DNA of 64,000 bases, taken from positions 1,667,694 to 1,731,693 of the forward strand of contig PDUO01000001.1 of the NCBI GenBank assembly GCA_003008705.1, given 5' to 3'. Under the pieces are notes generated by a model. That model was not told the DNA's origin. It was given only the letters and a program-made list of their open reading frames with translations, and did no database searches. Below, piece by piece: positions 1 through 11,185 of this stretch (position 1 is its first letter; each line of letters opens with the position of its first letter). This DNA comes from Pezicula radicicola. Its lineage: Eukaryota; Ascomycota; Leotiomycetes; Helotiales; Dermateaceae. Made by a program: the position numbers and the translations under genes.

Positions 1-1035
1 ATTCTCCCCTCCTTCTCCTCATCAATCAACTTCTTCCTTCCACCTCTCCTCACAACCGATTTCTCCTCTACCTTCTCTCTATCCTCAACATCATCAAGCC
101 GTTCCAAATCAATATAACTAGGTGTCTCAACCCCAATGTCCTTCGAAGTCGGAGATGTGATATCCTCAAGTACATCAACATATTGAGCTTGTATAGGTCG
201 TCCTCGATTTGGATCACCTAGAAATCGTTTGACTTCTGCTTGTACATGTGGTGATAGGAAGTTTCCTTGGATGGTGGATACACCTTTGGGGGGTTGGGCG
301 GGGATTATATCGATTCCTAGGATTCGTCCGCTTGGTTTGGTTCGTTCTACTGCTACCTATTTATTTTGTGAATTTTGGATTAGTAGGTAGACTTCTTCTC
401 TCTTTTGTAGAGTATTGGGAATAGAGCTTACCTGTGACCAACTACCAGGCGCATAACCCTAAACCCCAAATCAATTAACCAGATCCAAAACGAAAACCAC
501 CAAACTCAATCATCTACAATATACATCTCCCCGCCTCTTCCCCCTCTCACACCTCGAATTAAAGAAAGAACAAAGACTCACAAGATCCACAACCGTCTGC
601 CCAGTTTTAAAAAGCTTATACTTAGCATCAATCTACAAAAAAACACACACACACAATAATTAGCCCAAAAGAACCAACCAAATTTTACAAGAGCAAAAAA
701 GAGCAAAACACAAACAAACACACTTCCAACAATTTAAAAGCAGCTCGACTCTTCAAACCCTGAACCTTCGCCTCCCTAGCAAAAGAATCTCTTCCTTGTC
801 TATTCTTCCATCTCGTTGATGATGAAGAGAATCGAATCTGCGGCTTGGTTGCAATTGTTGTCGTCTTCGAGATATTCGGATTGGGATTGGGACTGGGATT
901 TAGATTGGGAGAGGCGCGAGGAGAGAATTGAGAAGGAAGGGTTGGTAGGAGATAGGATCTTCGTTGTTGACATAGACATCTTTGACGGGGGATACTCCGT
1001 AAGAATGCCCATGCTACATCGTGATGTGAAAGCAT
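1..1035 (-). CDS. MRM2: Mitochondrial rRNA (uridine-2'-O)-methyltransferase, FtsJ/RrmJ family (partial, runs off left edge)
   Basis: The family uses S-adenosylmethionine to methylate a uridine ribose in the large mitochondrial rRNA. Exons I place: 1035-724, 632-582, 458-432 and 356 to beyond position 1. Exon 1 holds an Arg- and Ser-rich, acid-poor N-terminus of about 70 residues that suits a mitochondrial presequence, then the FtsJ entry segment (RQGRDSFAREAKVQGLKSR). Exon 2 gives KLFKTGQTVVDL and exon 3 GYAPGSWSQ, together the SAM-binding VDLGYAPGSWSQ motif. Exon 4 continues VAVERT...GRILGIDIIPAQPP, the classic motif of this family, and then a charged insert. The catalytic domain's remainder lies outside the window. 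I chose the ATG at 1035 because it begins the presequence-like stretch; an in-frame ATG at 1188 exists but adds an unlikely segment. Exons of 51 and 27 nt are small but both continue the motif exactly. Confidence 0.88.
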
Positions 1036-1631
1036 GGCCGTGTTGGTGGTGTTGTGAGTCGCGATGTCAGTTCCTTCGTAGGTGCGAATAATAAATTTTG
1101 GGTGTAGGCGGGCAGGGCCTGATGTTGAATCTTCAGCCTTGCCTGAGGTGAGTAGCGAAGTCTCGGGAAAGCCCCTTTCTGTGTGCATGGGGGCTACATA
1201 TTTGGGCTTTAATTTAGTTGCAAGAGTACGATTGCTATTATTTGACGTTAAGAGCTGAGATGTAAATTATTTGAGTTCTGTGCAAAACTCTACAAATTCT
1301 TTGCGCATAGTTTTAATATCTTTCAAGGCTACTTTACCTGACTATTAAGTTGCTTAGATAAACTTGGTACCTCGAAAATCATATTGGGATCAAATTTATA
1401 GCAGAAAACTTCTTTCAGTATGGAGGATTAATGGACATTGTGTCTAGATCATTGGGATTGAATTCTCTAATTGGATACCATTCTCCCAAAAGAACCAAAT
1501 GCTGAACTCCATTAGTGAAGTCTTCTCCGCCAACGCCGTAAAACCTGGTATCTCATGCTCAAATAATAAACCAATCTTCATTGCCCATATCAAAAACACC
1601 ACATATATCTACATATCCTACTGAGGCAAGA
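1036..1631. other. Intergenic: upstream region of MRM2, downstream of the sterol acyltransferase
   Basis: About 600 bp without a supported reading frame. It should hold the MRM2 promoter and the 3' flank of the acyltransferase, since both genes run leftward. I see no RNA gene or repeat here. Confidence 0.5.
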
Positions 1632-4600
1632 TTAAATTATAAGGTACAGAGAACACAAGAGGCTGGGGCCTGTGAAGATGCTGTGAAAACGCACAGTCAG
1701 TAGAGTCCTTTCTAGAAGGGAAGTAAGACTATTTCTTTCGTAGTCCAACATACCCAACCCAGAATATCACGTTTCCTAAGGTTGCTTTTCCTTTAAGCCA
1801 TCTGCTTCGACTCATCTGGATCAAAGGTAGCTGTTGGGATTTCATATCAGTTCTGCTCTTTTTGTTTATTGAGGGTATGGAAGTGCGCCGATTGTTTACC
1901 AACTTGGACTGCTGATGCTAACTTAAGGTGCGTTAGGGCATGCTTTGGCAAGCTAATGCCACACAGCTCTAATATCTCTGGGTTTAACAGATGGCTTCTA
2001 GGAATAACGTACCTGGAACATTTGCAACAGGAGCAAGTAACCCCGAAGTTTCTTGAAAAGACACCACATGACCAGCTCGTGCACCACTGCACTCAGGAAG
2101 AAGGTGATAAGCGTTGCTGTATACTTATTGACTCTCATGGAGGAAATCGAAGAATGATACACATGTCGGAGGAGGAAATTGTGTACAGGCCTGTTCCAGT
2201 CCCGTGCGTACTGGTCCCAAGAAGTGCTATTCCACCTGTCGTTGGAATATTAGAAATGGAATGTTAAGAATGGAATCACGCAGAAAACCTACCAATCGGC
2301 ATAGAACCCACGGTCTGCAAAGCATGTCAATTCAGCTAGTAAATTGCACACTACTTCCCAAATTAAGTACTATAAGAACATCAGAGTTAGTATTGAAGTT
2401 ATACTAGTGGGTAAGAGTATTCAGATAACTTCAAGGGGTTACCGGATTAATGATTAGATGGAGTATATGTCATAATCCTCGTATCATACGGTGTAGAAAA
2501 TGAAAGGAGTAAACGAATACGTACCCAGCTCAGCAGAAACTCGCACATGAAAGGAAAGACGAGGTCACTCAAAATCCATGGGAACACCTCTAAACGTTGT
2601 TGGATTGTGAGTCCCGCCTCTTTCATTTCCAGAGTTTGTACAACTACCGGATAGATGTAGGCTGTAGAAGAGTTTCAATTAGCACTAGGTCTTTTAAAAA
2701 CGATATAGAGTGTGATGCCATCTCAGGGCTCATGAGACATATTTGAGGAGGGTAGAGGCATGGCTTCAAGCTCAGTTAGGCTCAACTAGGGATTGTAACT
2801 CACCTTGAGAAACCATGTTCATAATTGCTATTATGCCGAAAACTGCAGCAGTTTTCTCTGCAACATAATACCAACTTATACTATCCGACCTCGGATAGGA
2901 CAGCTCGTAGACTAATGTAGGAAGTACAATATACTCGTAGTGGTTGAGAAATGTTACATTGTTAGGATAGTAATGGGTACTTGTCGTAGACTTTCCCTTC
3001 AACTCTTCTGTCAATATATCCATTTCCCATGTAAGGATACGTTTAAAGGTTTGAACTTGGTCAATATCGAGAGGCTCGCCGGACTCTATTGCTGCAGCAA
3101 CTTGGGCGATGTTTGAATTTCCCGTCTCAGCCGAACTACTTCGTCGCCTTTGCTTTAGGTCCGATACCGTTGGGCGGTGCTCTAAGTACGAGGTGGACAG
3201 TGCTGAAGCGGCTGGTGTGGTAGCAGATGGAGTTTGCACAGTAACAACGTTCTCAAGCTGCTTCAGTTGCCGTTGAAGCATCAAGCGTGTCTTGTAGGCT
3301 TCTGATAGATGCCCCAGATAGAACGCATAAGAGTGTTGTTTCATAAGCATCACAAGGCCATGGAGGACGAAAAAAACGGTATGAGTCCAGGGCCACTCGC
3401 TAAAACACATGTTAGATCTAATCCTATACAAAAAGATGAACGGCGTCTCCCAGTGGAGATGTGAAAGCAGCGCACGAAACACCGAAACACCGCGCGTCGA
3501 GTTACTTGAATCGACTCATCGATGGTGGCTTTGTCGCAAAAGGCACAACACTCGTAGGAGGCGACATGATTCCCCTAGCTAGGTTTGGCACTTCCTACTA
3601 CTAAGCGAGGTAGCTAAACATGCGTAACTATCAATATGATAATGAGAGTAGAAATTCCGAGTGCGAGGGCCAAGTGTTTGCTCTCGCGCTACTGCATGAG
3701 CAGATAGTCTTCAGCAGTTTTGAGCTACTACAATCATCGCGAGGATTCAAAAGGGAATTATGTGCCACTTTTCAGTTCAACAGGGGAAGGATATCACATA
3801 CCGGAAGAGCGTCCAGCCAACAAAAGCGAAGAGATACAATAGCTCCCATACGCTTTGAATCACCCAACCCGACCCGTTCCAACTCAGCCATCCTTTTAGG
3901 ATCATTTTTTGCAAAATGTAGCCAAAGCCCGTGACGCCACACAAAACTCCATCAGAAATGCCAAGCACAAGAACATCTCTGCGAAACATCATTCCCATGA
4001 TTTCATTCGTGCCCAAGACGTTGCCGAATTCCTTCCAGTTGGCTGCAGCTATTCGTAGCACCATGATGGCTATGCCAAGCCAAAACAAGACGAAGAAGCC
4101 GTGGAATGGCGAAGCTGCACTATCAACATTGTTTCTGTCAAAGGCTGTAAATTGGCGTGTGAAGACAAGGTCAGAAAACTTGCTGCGACGCTTTGTTGAT
4201 GCAGGGTTGTTTTCTCTTTCCACGCTTGACTTAAGTATTTTCCTCAGTTCCTTGTCGTCTGCTGTCAGAACGTATTTCCCTTTCTCATCGGCCTTCTTAA
4301 GTATGACGGGGATGGACTTGAGTCTGCTCAGATTTGGCCTAGACTTTTCCGTGCCTTTTAACTCTTCATAGCTCTTCTCATTGATTCCTTCCGCAACGTG
4401 GTTCCCTCCCTTGATCCTAATCTTTACCGTCGCAGGATCTTGCGTCATCGCATCATAGTCCTCTTCGCTTCCAGTTTCGGATGTTGTATCTGTGGCACTG
4501 CCTTTCCGATTTCTCGCGGCGGCGTCGAGGGCAGCTTTCATAGACCTAGGAGGTTTGGTCTGAAGGGCTTGATGCGTTCTATCTACGTCGAGGCTCGCAA

Positions 4601-4715
4601 TGCCGTCTGCATTCAGTTGTCCAACTAGGCGGGGAGCATCCTCAAAAGATGATGAGGATTCCCTAGTATTTATGGGAGGCGGATGTGGTGTTAGTCGTTC
4701 CATTTTGATGGGCAA
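1632..4715 (-). CDS. ARE2: Sterol O-acyltransferase (ACAT/ARE-type MBOAT enzyme)
   Basis: It esterifies ergosterol with fatty acyl-CoA in the ER membrane for storage in lipid droplets. Seven exons (4715-3802, 3399-2804, 2661-2525, 2369-2293, 2235-2013, 1830-1754, 1680-1632) sum to 2073 nt, 690 residues. About 200 N-terminal residues are polar and probably cytosolic, followed by multiple hydrophobic segments. Family motifs appear in order: WPWTHTVFFVLH...LMKQHSYAFY, YPVVVQTLEM, FADRGFYADWWNS (the FYxDWWN acyl-CoA motif), RPVHNFLLRHVYHS, and VVHELVMWC with the likely catalytic histidine. The C-terminus GPSLLCSLYLII is also typical. The FYADWW motif is split by a 57 nt intron, so an in-frame TAG seen there on the genomic strand is intronic. 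Introns 1 (402 nt) and 5 (182 nt) are unusually long. A second in-frame ATG at 4703 is a possible start. The symbol could equally be ARE1; filamentous fungi often have one or two copies. Confidence 0.92.
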
Positions 4716-5912
4716 GCGCTTTGAGCATATATTTTTGATGCGTTGTAAAACCCACTAAGCATAAGTGAGAAGCCCCAGTAGATACGTTGTGGTACGATAC
4801 GATACGATGCGGTTTCGAGAGCAAGTGGAAGGATGTTTCGTTATTTTTGTACCTGTTGAACTTCGTCAATTTTGTTCTTCCCTGCAGAATATGGATATTT
4901 GATGCAGGGGTAACTTACCTGCAACGATTGATCCTAATGGAGGTGAGAGGCTGACTGGATAGCGGGTGCCCCGGTGTTGTGTGTACTGGCACCGCAAGTC
5001 CCGAATTGCGCTTCATGTGCTGCCAATGTCTGGGATCGGATTTGTCGGATCGAGCATAAGACCTTTGACGGTTTTCGCAAGAAACAGGAAGTCCGGAGAG
5101 TAGGAGTGGAGAATACAAGGGTACGATACGTGAAGGCGAAGAGGTGAGAGGGGGAGGGGCAGAGGGAAAAGCAGAGAATTAAGAAGGGAGAGGGGAGAAG
5201 AGAGGTGAACAACCTTACGTAGTATTTCCATGTTGTAATACCTACCGTGATGTGAATACGTATCGCCTTCAGAGACAGAGGCAAGAATCAGGCAGAGGCT
5301 GGCCCCAGTGCACAAGGAGGAAGTCCAAAGTAGTAGTGATGAGTTACAGCATCAGACAGTCCCCGCCATTAGATGAACTTCCGAACTAGAGAAACCTACC
5401 TGTACTGTACGAAATACGACCCGTCTACTGTAGGTATGGCGGGGCACGAAAAAAATACCAAGGCGCCTTCTAGGTTGTGAATGGCCAGTGCTTTTAGGGA
5501 CTAACTACCGCAGCATCATAAAATATGACGTCTTCTTTGCGAGCTTCCATTATTTTAGGGAACAAAACATGCCATCGCATCGCTTCGGATGACAGACATA
5601 TTTACACCTTTTCATGACAACTGCGCATACAGGGATACCCTGGTGCTCAGCTCCAAAAAAAAAAAATTGTTTTCTTTGTAATTATGTACTATCCCCCCTG
5701 GTTGAAAACGTTATTTTTTAGTGTGACAACGGCAAAAAAAAACATAACATTTAAACCAGGGGCTGGATAGTACTTTCGTACCATCGCTTCCATTCTGGCA
5801 TCTTATTAAGAATAGCAACTCCCAAAATCAATGTTCAAATGTCCGTCCTCTGCACAACCCAAGCATCCAGGCATTTACCATCTGACCTGTCTGCTTCCAT
5901 CGAGATTTAATC
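4716..5912. other. Intergenic: upstream of the sterol acyltransferase, with a foldback element
   Basis: About 1.2 kb between the acyltransferase start and the stop of the ankyrin-protein gene. Small overlapping frames at 4915-5315 look like chance frames in a pyrimidine-skewed leader. A short GATAC repeat lies at about 4793-4811, an A12 run at about 5655, and the hairpin element listed separately at 5686-5773. Confidence 0.5.
5686..5773. repeat. Foldback (MITE-like) inverted repeat, 88 bp
   Basis: The left arm, starting GTACTATCC at 5686, pairs with the right arm ending GGATAGTAC at 5773. After one or two mismatches both arms continue through a CCCCTGGTT/AACCAGGGG block. The similarity goes on inward through a GTTAT-T-rich segment, so most of the element can fold into one hairpin. 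No coding capacity and no clear target-site duplication were seen. Confidence 0.6.
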
Positions 5913-7325
5913 TCACTCCTTGAGGACCCCCGTGCTTAGCAGTGAAGCCCATGTGTTTCCCATGCTTCCGGCAACATCTCCAGCTGTCCGTCCTTGTTCG
6001 TCTCGGAGACCTCTAATATCAGGTCTGGAATTGGTCTAAGTTAGCCTTCCTTTCCCTAAGTCCGTGTCGAACTCTTGAGATAAGATTCAATGATCACTTA
6101 CCCTTGCGCTGTTCCTCTCCCAGCCCCCGTGACTTCCGCTGCGCGAGATACTTCTACTGGAAAGACATCGGCCGGGAGTCCGGATACCAACCACAGAAGA
6201 AGCCAGACGGTCTCCTGTTGGGACTTCTCAATTGCAACGTGGAGGCCAGTCTTGTTGCTATCAAGAGGATCCTGGAAGCGGAGAAGTTCGGCAGGTGACA
6301 TGTCCTCCTCATCACGATCTTCCTCAATTGCTTTCAGTAGTTCGATGATGCCACCTACATCCCCTTCACTGCACATTGTCATGAAAGCGCGTGCAGGTCG
6401 GGCAGCAGGGTTAGCGTCAAGGTAAGCTTCCTCAGTGATCAAGGGCAGGATATCAAGATTCTCTTGAATACCGCCCTCATTATGATACCATGTCAGAACT
6501 TGTGGTTGAGATTGCGCCGGGAATATATTGTTTGTTGCTGAAGGGCCTGCTCCTGTGGAGACAATGGAGCTGTTGCAAGAAGGACAAGAAAGGGAAATGG
6601 CAACTTGGGGAGATTCGTCGAGCAAGCATTGCCTGGGTATCAGAGTCAGCAACTGTCCAAGCTGAATTACCTGAACAATAAAAGTTTAGACCCATAAAAT
6701 TTTGATTTGAGGCTTGTTCTAGTTCACCGAGTTGTCCCAATTGCACTCCGTTAACTGGAAAGTATTCAACGTTTACCAGTGGAAAGAGTCCTTGCTCGTT
6801 TCTGCAAACAAAGGGGCTAGGAGCGCTCTTCCTCCTGCAAGTGGTGGTGATTGTAAGAGCAGGGAGATTGCCAGCGTCGCCCAGTATTCAAGCCAACTCA
6901 GTAACTTTGAGCTCTCCTTGTATCTCACCTTTTTTTCAACCGGCAATATTAAGAATATATCTTTATCTTGGTAGCAAGACCACCTCGGCCCCCCGTCCAG
7001 CAAGAAAACCAACCACTAAGTGTGAACTAGTCGATAAAAAAGAAAAGGGGGGGAAATGCAAAATTCTTTTTAAGAAAGTGATCCGATGCGCCGCAACAAA
7101 GCAGAAAGTCATACCAATGAAAGTGACAACCGCAAGACAAAGCTAGGTCATCAGGAACAGAACCGGAAGCTCCCGTGGTAGATGATGTCGCCTCATTAAA
7201 ACTGCACAGAAAATGTTAGTGCTTTGAGTTCGCGATTGGAGAATATCAAGTCTTGGAATGACTCACTCTTCAGGGTCCAACTCGAGGACTAGAGGTTGCG
7301 CACATATCTTGCAAGTTTCACTCAT
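5913..7325 (-). CDS. RING-like zinc-binding N-terminus plus ankyrin-type helical region, conserved fungal protein
   Basis: Four exons (7325-7267, 7201-7115, 6632-6102, 6024-5913) give 789 nt, 262 residues. The N-terminus begins MSETCKICAQPL and, after a linker, has LSCGCHFHWQCL and LSCPSCN. The Cys/His spacing (CxxC ... CxCHxHxxC ... CxxC) resembles a RING-type zinc site, which would suggest an E3 ligase or a protein-interaction role; this is inferred. The C-terminal half contains FMTMCSEGDVGGIIELLKAI and TGLHVAIEKSQQETVWLLL, which read as ankyrin-repeat helices, and ends with GRTAGDVA...WASLLSTGVL. Intron 2 is 482 nt, far longer than its neighbours, yet the protein joins cleanly across it (CHFHW-QCLLDE). 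The start at 7325 is the first ATG of the frame. No enzymatic motif was found, so the function stays unassigned. Confidence 0.8.
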
Positions 7326-7797
7326 ATTTTGGACGATCCTGTTGGGTTGTTGGGTTGAAGGATATGTTGCGTTAGTGTTTGAAGATTATTTTGAAAATTG
7401 GTTGGTATAAATTTTTCTAGTAATCTACTGTGTAGGCCTATCAATTGCTAGACCACCAATTAGGAGTGGGCTAGCATCTAAAGCTGAAAGAAGAGGCCAA
7501 TTCCTTTTCGCTATCCGAGTGAGTTCTTGCTTTCATAGCGCAAGGGAATGCCGAACTCAAAGAAGATAGCGACTTAAGACGCTATGTCGCCTTTCGTTGT
7601 TGCTCTTGCCTTGTCCTCGCATTTCCATGCTGCTCCTCTACTCCGTCTAATTACTGTCTAATATATTTTGTACTGGATGACCAATAAGTCAGCACTTCCT
7701 TCAAAGTAGCAAGATACAGGAGCTTAGGAAGAAAGTGTGAAGAAGACTACTCGGCCCACCGAATCGTCGATTTGAGTTATTCATATCATCTCAGTAA
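7326..7797. other. Intergenic: upstream of the RING/ankyrin gene
   Basis: About 470 bp of moderately AT-rich DNA with no supported reading frame or repeat. It should contain the promoter of the RING/ankyrin gene and the 3' flank of the thioesterase gene. Confidence 0.45.
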
Positions 7798-8391
7798 CTA
7801 AGTTATGGTCTTAGACGTCCACACCATCGCCTCGGAAGCCGGCTGGTAACAGGACGGTGAGATACAGAGACGGTGCTCGACCTTGGGATACCTGTTTTGA
7901 GAGGGTTGGGAGTAGATAGAAGAAAACATGGGTAAGCTTGGGGATAAGAAGACAAAGACTGACTGAGATGCGGTAGCAACCATGGCGTTCTCTTTTCCTT
8001 CGACCAATTTGCTGATTCTTATAGTGGTAAATGCCATTGACCGCCCTACTTTGTTTGTCTTGGCCTCGATCTCAATGGTCTCGCCCACCATCGCTGTACC
8101 AATGTATGTGACATGAATGTCAACACTCGCGCCCGTCTTCTCTCCTAAGGTATAGCTAGCAATACTTAATCCACCACTCCAATCGACCATCGTTGCTGTC
8201 ACAGCACCGTGGATAGTGCCTCGAGAGTTGACATGGTTTTCTGACAATGTCAATCTCGCTGTTACAGCACCTTTGGAGGCCGAGATGATATCCACACTGG
8301 ACAGCAGGAAATTGTAGATGGGAGAATTGGGTCGCATAGTGGCCCAAACCTTCCGTACATGCTCCAATTCGGGAGTAGTAGTGGAAGCCAT
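7798..8391 (-). CDS. Hot-dog fold acyl-CoA thioesterase (PaaI/ACOT13-like)
   Basis: Members of this superfamily hydrolyse acyl-CoA thioesters. The frame encodes 197 residues. A short N-terminal helix is followed by the hot-dog core: KGAVTARLTLSENHVNSRGT leads into the IHGAVTATMVDWSGG helix, the conserved HG-x-x-x-x-x-x-D signature of the ACOT13/PaaI group (His in IHGA, Asp in VDWS). It continues with GASVDIHVTYIGTAMVGETI and IEAKTNKVGRSMAF, matching the later strands. The last about 45 residues (after MVATASQ) do not resemble the family; a possible in-frame intron (donor GTCAGT, acceptor AACAG) would remove part of them, so the C-terminus is uncertain. The gene is divergent from fimbrin with about 590 bp between the starts. 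Subcellular location cannot be told from the sequence. Confidence 0.83.
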   Translation of the reverse strand: MASTTTPELEHVRKVWATMRPNSPIYNFLLSSVDIISASKGAVTARLTLSENHVNSRGTIHGAVTATMVDWSGGLSIASYTLGEKTGASVDIHVTYIGTAMVGETIEIEAKTNKVGRSMAFTTIRISKLVEGKENAMVATASQSVFVFLSPSLPMFSSIYSQPSQNRYPKVEHRLCISPSCYQPASEAMVWTSKTIT

Positions 8392-8984
8392 TGCGACAAG
8401 CCCCGAGAGAGAAAGAGATGGGTGGCGTTGGGTACGAGGTACGGGGGAGGTACGAACGGCAGGGAAGGAGGAGGTAGGCAGTAGCGGTCGTAACTTGATT
8501 GAAAGAGATTCTTCTTGCGTTGAGAGATGTTACCTGTGAACCGCCGCGAATGCTGGTGTGGCGCAGTTGAGCTTTCTCGCTTCGGATGCAATCACATCAC
8601 TGCAGGAGTCAGGGTGCTGTACAGTAGGGTGTCAGCCTTCTGATCGACCCCTCCATCCTACGTCAATTCAATTCAGGCTTTCGCTTTCCAGGAACCTCCA
8701 CGAGTGACCACCAGGACCACAAGAGCAACGACCACCCCAGCCTTTTGCATACCAACTCAATCTGAACCTCAACCTTCATTCATCCTTCATTCAACCCCAC
8801 AAAGAGGGACATCATTTCCCACTATCTTGCGCCTGAAGTCCGAACAAGCCGCGCATCAAGAGGCATAGCCATATTTCGTCGGCGCATCGTGTTGTGCTGC
8901 TTTCCACCACCTCCTGATCAACCCCTCTTCGCTGTCAAAAGGCCTTGTAAGGCTCCACGTTGTTAAGCCGTTTGGAACATCATC
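8392..8984. promoter_or_regulatory. Shared upstream region of the thioesterase and fimbrin genes
   Basis: About 590 bp between two divergent starts. The fimbrin side is C/T-rich (8690-8950), typical of strong fungal housekeeping promoters and leaders. No defined operator was recognised. Confidence 0.5.
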
Positions 8985-11185
8985 ATGAATGTCATCAAGC
9001 TGCAGAGGTAGGCCCATTATTTGCATCCACGAAGAGATTTATGTTCTACTCTTGTCAAAACCGTGCTTACTCCGTTTTGCGCAGGAAATATCCTCAGTTT
9101 CAACAAGACGAGATCTTTGGTCTCCAAGATGCCTTTCGCAAACTCGATGTCGACGATAAAGGATATATCGATGAAGCGACCGCTATCAAAGCTACGCAAG
9201 CCAGCGAAAGAAAGCCTTACGATGTTGTCCGACAAGCATTGAAGGAGGTAGAGCTGGACTCTTCACGGAGAGTTGAGCTGGATGATTACGTTGGTGTACG
9301 TCAAGAAGGCTATGTTACCAGCGATCCCATATCCAGTTGCTAATTGACTGTGGCAGCTTGTGTCGAAACTTCGAGACTCATCTTCAGCGCAAAAGCGCTT
9401 GTCTAGCGGCCCCGTGAAGGCCCCCGTTGGTGGAATAGTATCTCAACAAACTGGTGGACACGCTTCGAAGGGGAGTATCAGTGGGCGCATTCAAGTTCAG
9501 GGCTCCTCATCAAACGTCACCCACACCATCAATGAAGATGAGAGAACTGAGTTCACCCGCCACATCAATGCCGTACTAGCTGGTGATCCAGACATCGGAT
9601 CACGTCTGCCATTTCCCACGGACACTTTCGAGATGTTTGACGAGTGTAAGGACGGTCTCGTTTTAGCAAAGTTGATCAACGACAGCGTACCTGATACCAT
9701 TGACGAACGTGTGCTTAACCGACCCGGAAAGAAGATCAAGACCCTCAATGCTTTTCATATGACCGAGAACAACAATATTGTCATTGAGTCTGCGAAGGGT
9801 ATCGGATGCTCAGTGGTCAACATCGGTAGTGGAGACATCATCGAAGTCCGGGAGCACTTGATTTTGGGTCTGATCTGGCAAGTCATTAGGCGAGGTCTCT
9901 TAGGAAAGATCGATATCAAGCTTCATCCAGAATTGTACAGATTATTGGAGGAGGATGAGACACTTGAGCAGTTTTTGAGACTTCCACCGGAACAGATTCT
10001 TTTAAGATGGGTCAACTTCCATCTGAAAGCAGCAGGCTGGCCACGCAGGTAAGAGATATCCCTCCGGCCCCCGGTCGCTCCCAAGACCACAACAGCTCCT
10101 AATGAAAGTAGAGTCGCAAACTTTTCATCTGATGTCAAGGATGCCGAAAACTATACCGTACTTTTGGCTCAAATCGCTCCAGAGTACGGCTGTACCCGTG
10201 CACCTCTACAGACCCGTGATCTTTTGCAAAGAGCGGAGGAAGTATTGCAAAATGCAGACAAGCTTAATTGCCGAAAATTCTTGACCCCATCATCACTCGT
10301 TGCAGGAAACCCGAAGCTGAATCTTGCCTTTGTCGCCAATCTATTTAACACGCACCCCGCTTTGGATCCCATCACGGAGGAGGAGAAACTTGAAGTAGAC
10401 GATTTTGATGCCGAAGGCGAACGAGAAGCAAGAGTATTCACCCTCTGGCTCAACAGCCTGGATGTCCAGCCTGCTGTTAACTCCTTGTACGATGACTTGC
10501 GTGACGGCACGATCCTATTGCAGGCCTATGACAAGGTTGTGAAAGGATCCGTGAACTGGCGCCATGTGAACAAGGTCCCAGCCAGCGGAGAGATGTCGCG
10601 ATTCAAGGCCGTAGAGAATACGAACTATGCCATTGAGCTCGGCAAGCAGAACCGTTTCTCCCTTGTTGGCGTTCAAGGAGCCGATATCACAGATGGGCAG
10701 CGGACTTTGACCCTCGGCCTCGTCTGGCAGCTCATGCGCAAGGACATATCCGAGACTCTATCGGCGCTGGCGCAACGTTTGGGCAAGCGTGAAATAACTG
10801 ACGCAGAGATGGTCAAATGGGCGAATGATATGTCTAGAAAGGGAGGCAAGAGCTCTCAAATCCGATCCTTCAAGGATGCATCTATCGGCAGCGGAATCTT
10901 CCTACTGGATGTATTGAACGGCATGAAGAGCAGCTACGTTGATTATGACTTGGTCACACCTGGAAGAACAGACGATGATGCCTACCTTAATGCCAAGCTC
11001 AGTATTAGCATTGCTAGAAAGATGGGCGCAACTATATGGCTTGTACCCGAGGATATTTGCCAGGTTAGAAGTCGATTAGTGGTTACTTTCATTGGTAAGC
11101 CTCGAGCTCTTTCTGTCCATAATTTTGTTAGGATCCTTACTAATACGTAACAGGTTCCTTGATGGCTACCTATGAGAAGATGTAG
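8985..11185 (+). CDS. SAC6: Fimbrin (plastin), actin-bundling protein
   Basis: Fimbrin cross-links actin filaments in endocytic patches and apical collars. Five exons (8985-9007, 9085-9295, 9357-10048, 10112-11094, 11154-11185) total 1941 nt, 646 residues, the usual fungal length. The first exon encodes only MNVIKLQ plus part of Arg. An N-terminal EF-hand follows (LDVDDKGYIDEATA, residues about 25-40); its twelfth loop position is Thr instead of Glu, so calcium binding may be weak. Two tandem actin-binding domains come next, four calponin-homology domains in all: GLVLAKLINDSVPDTIDERVL and EHLILGLIWQVIRRG in the first pair, then LRDGTILLQAYDKV, LTLGLVWQLMRKD, IGSGIFLLDVLNGM and AKLSISIARKMGATIWLVPEDI. 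The short last exon encodes MATYEKM, the normal fimbrin C-terminus. I chose 8985 because it alone joins the first exon in frame. Confidence 0.96.

Noticed and set aside
2281..2300. In-frame TAG within the FYADW motif of the sterol acyltransferase
   Set aside because: It lies at the donor of a 57 nt GT...AG intron, and the motif completes on the far side; not a real stop.
4915..5315. Three overlapping minus-strand frames
   Set aside because: Ser/Pro/Leu-rich because of a pyrimidine-skewed leader; no motif and mutually overlapping.
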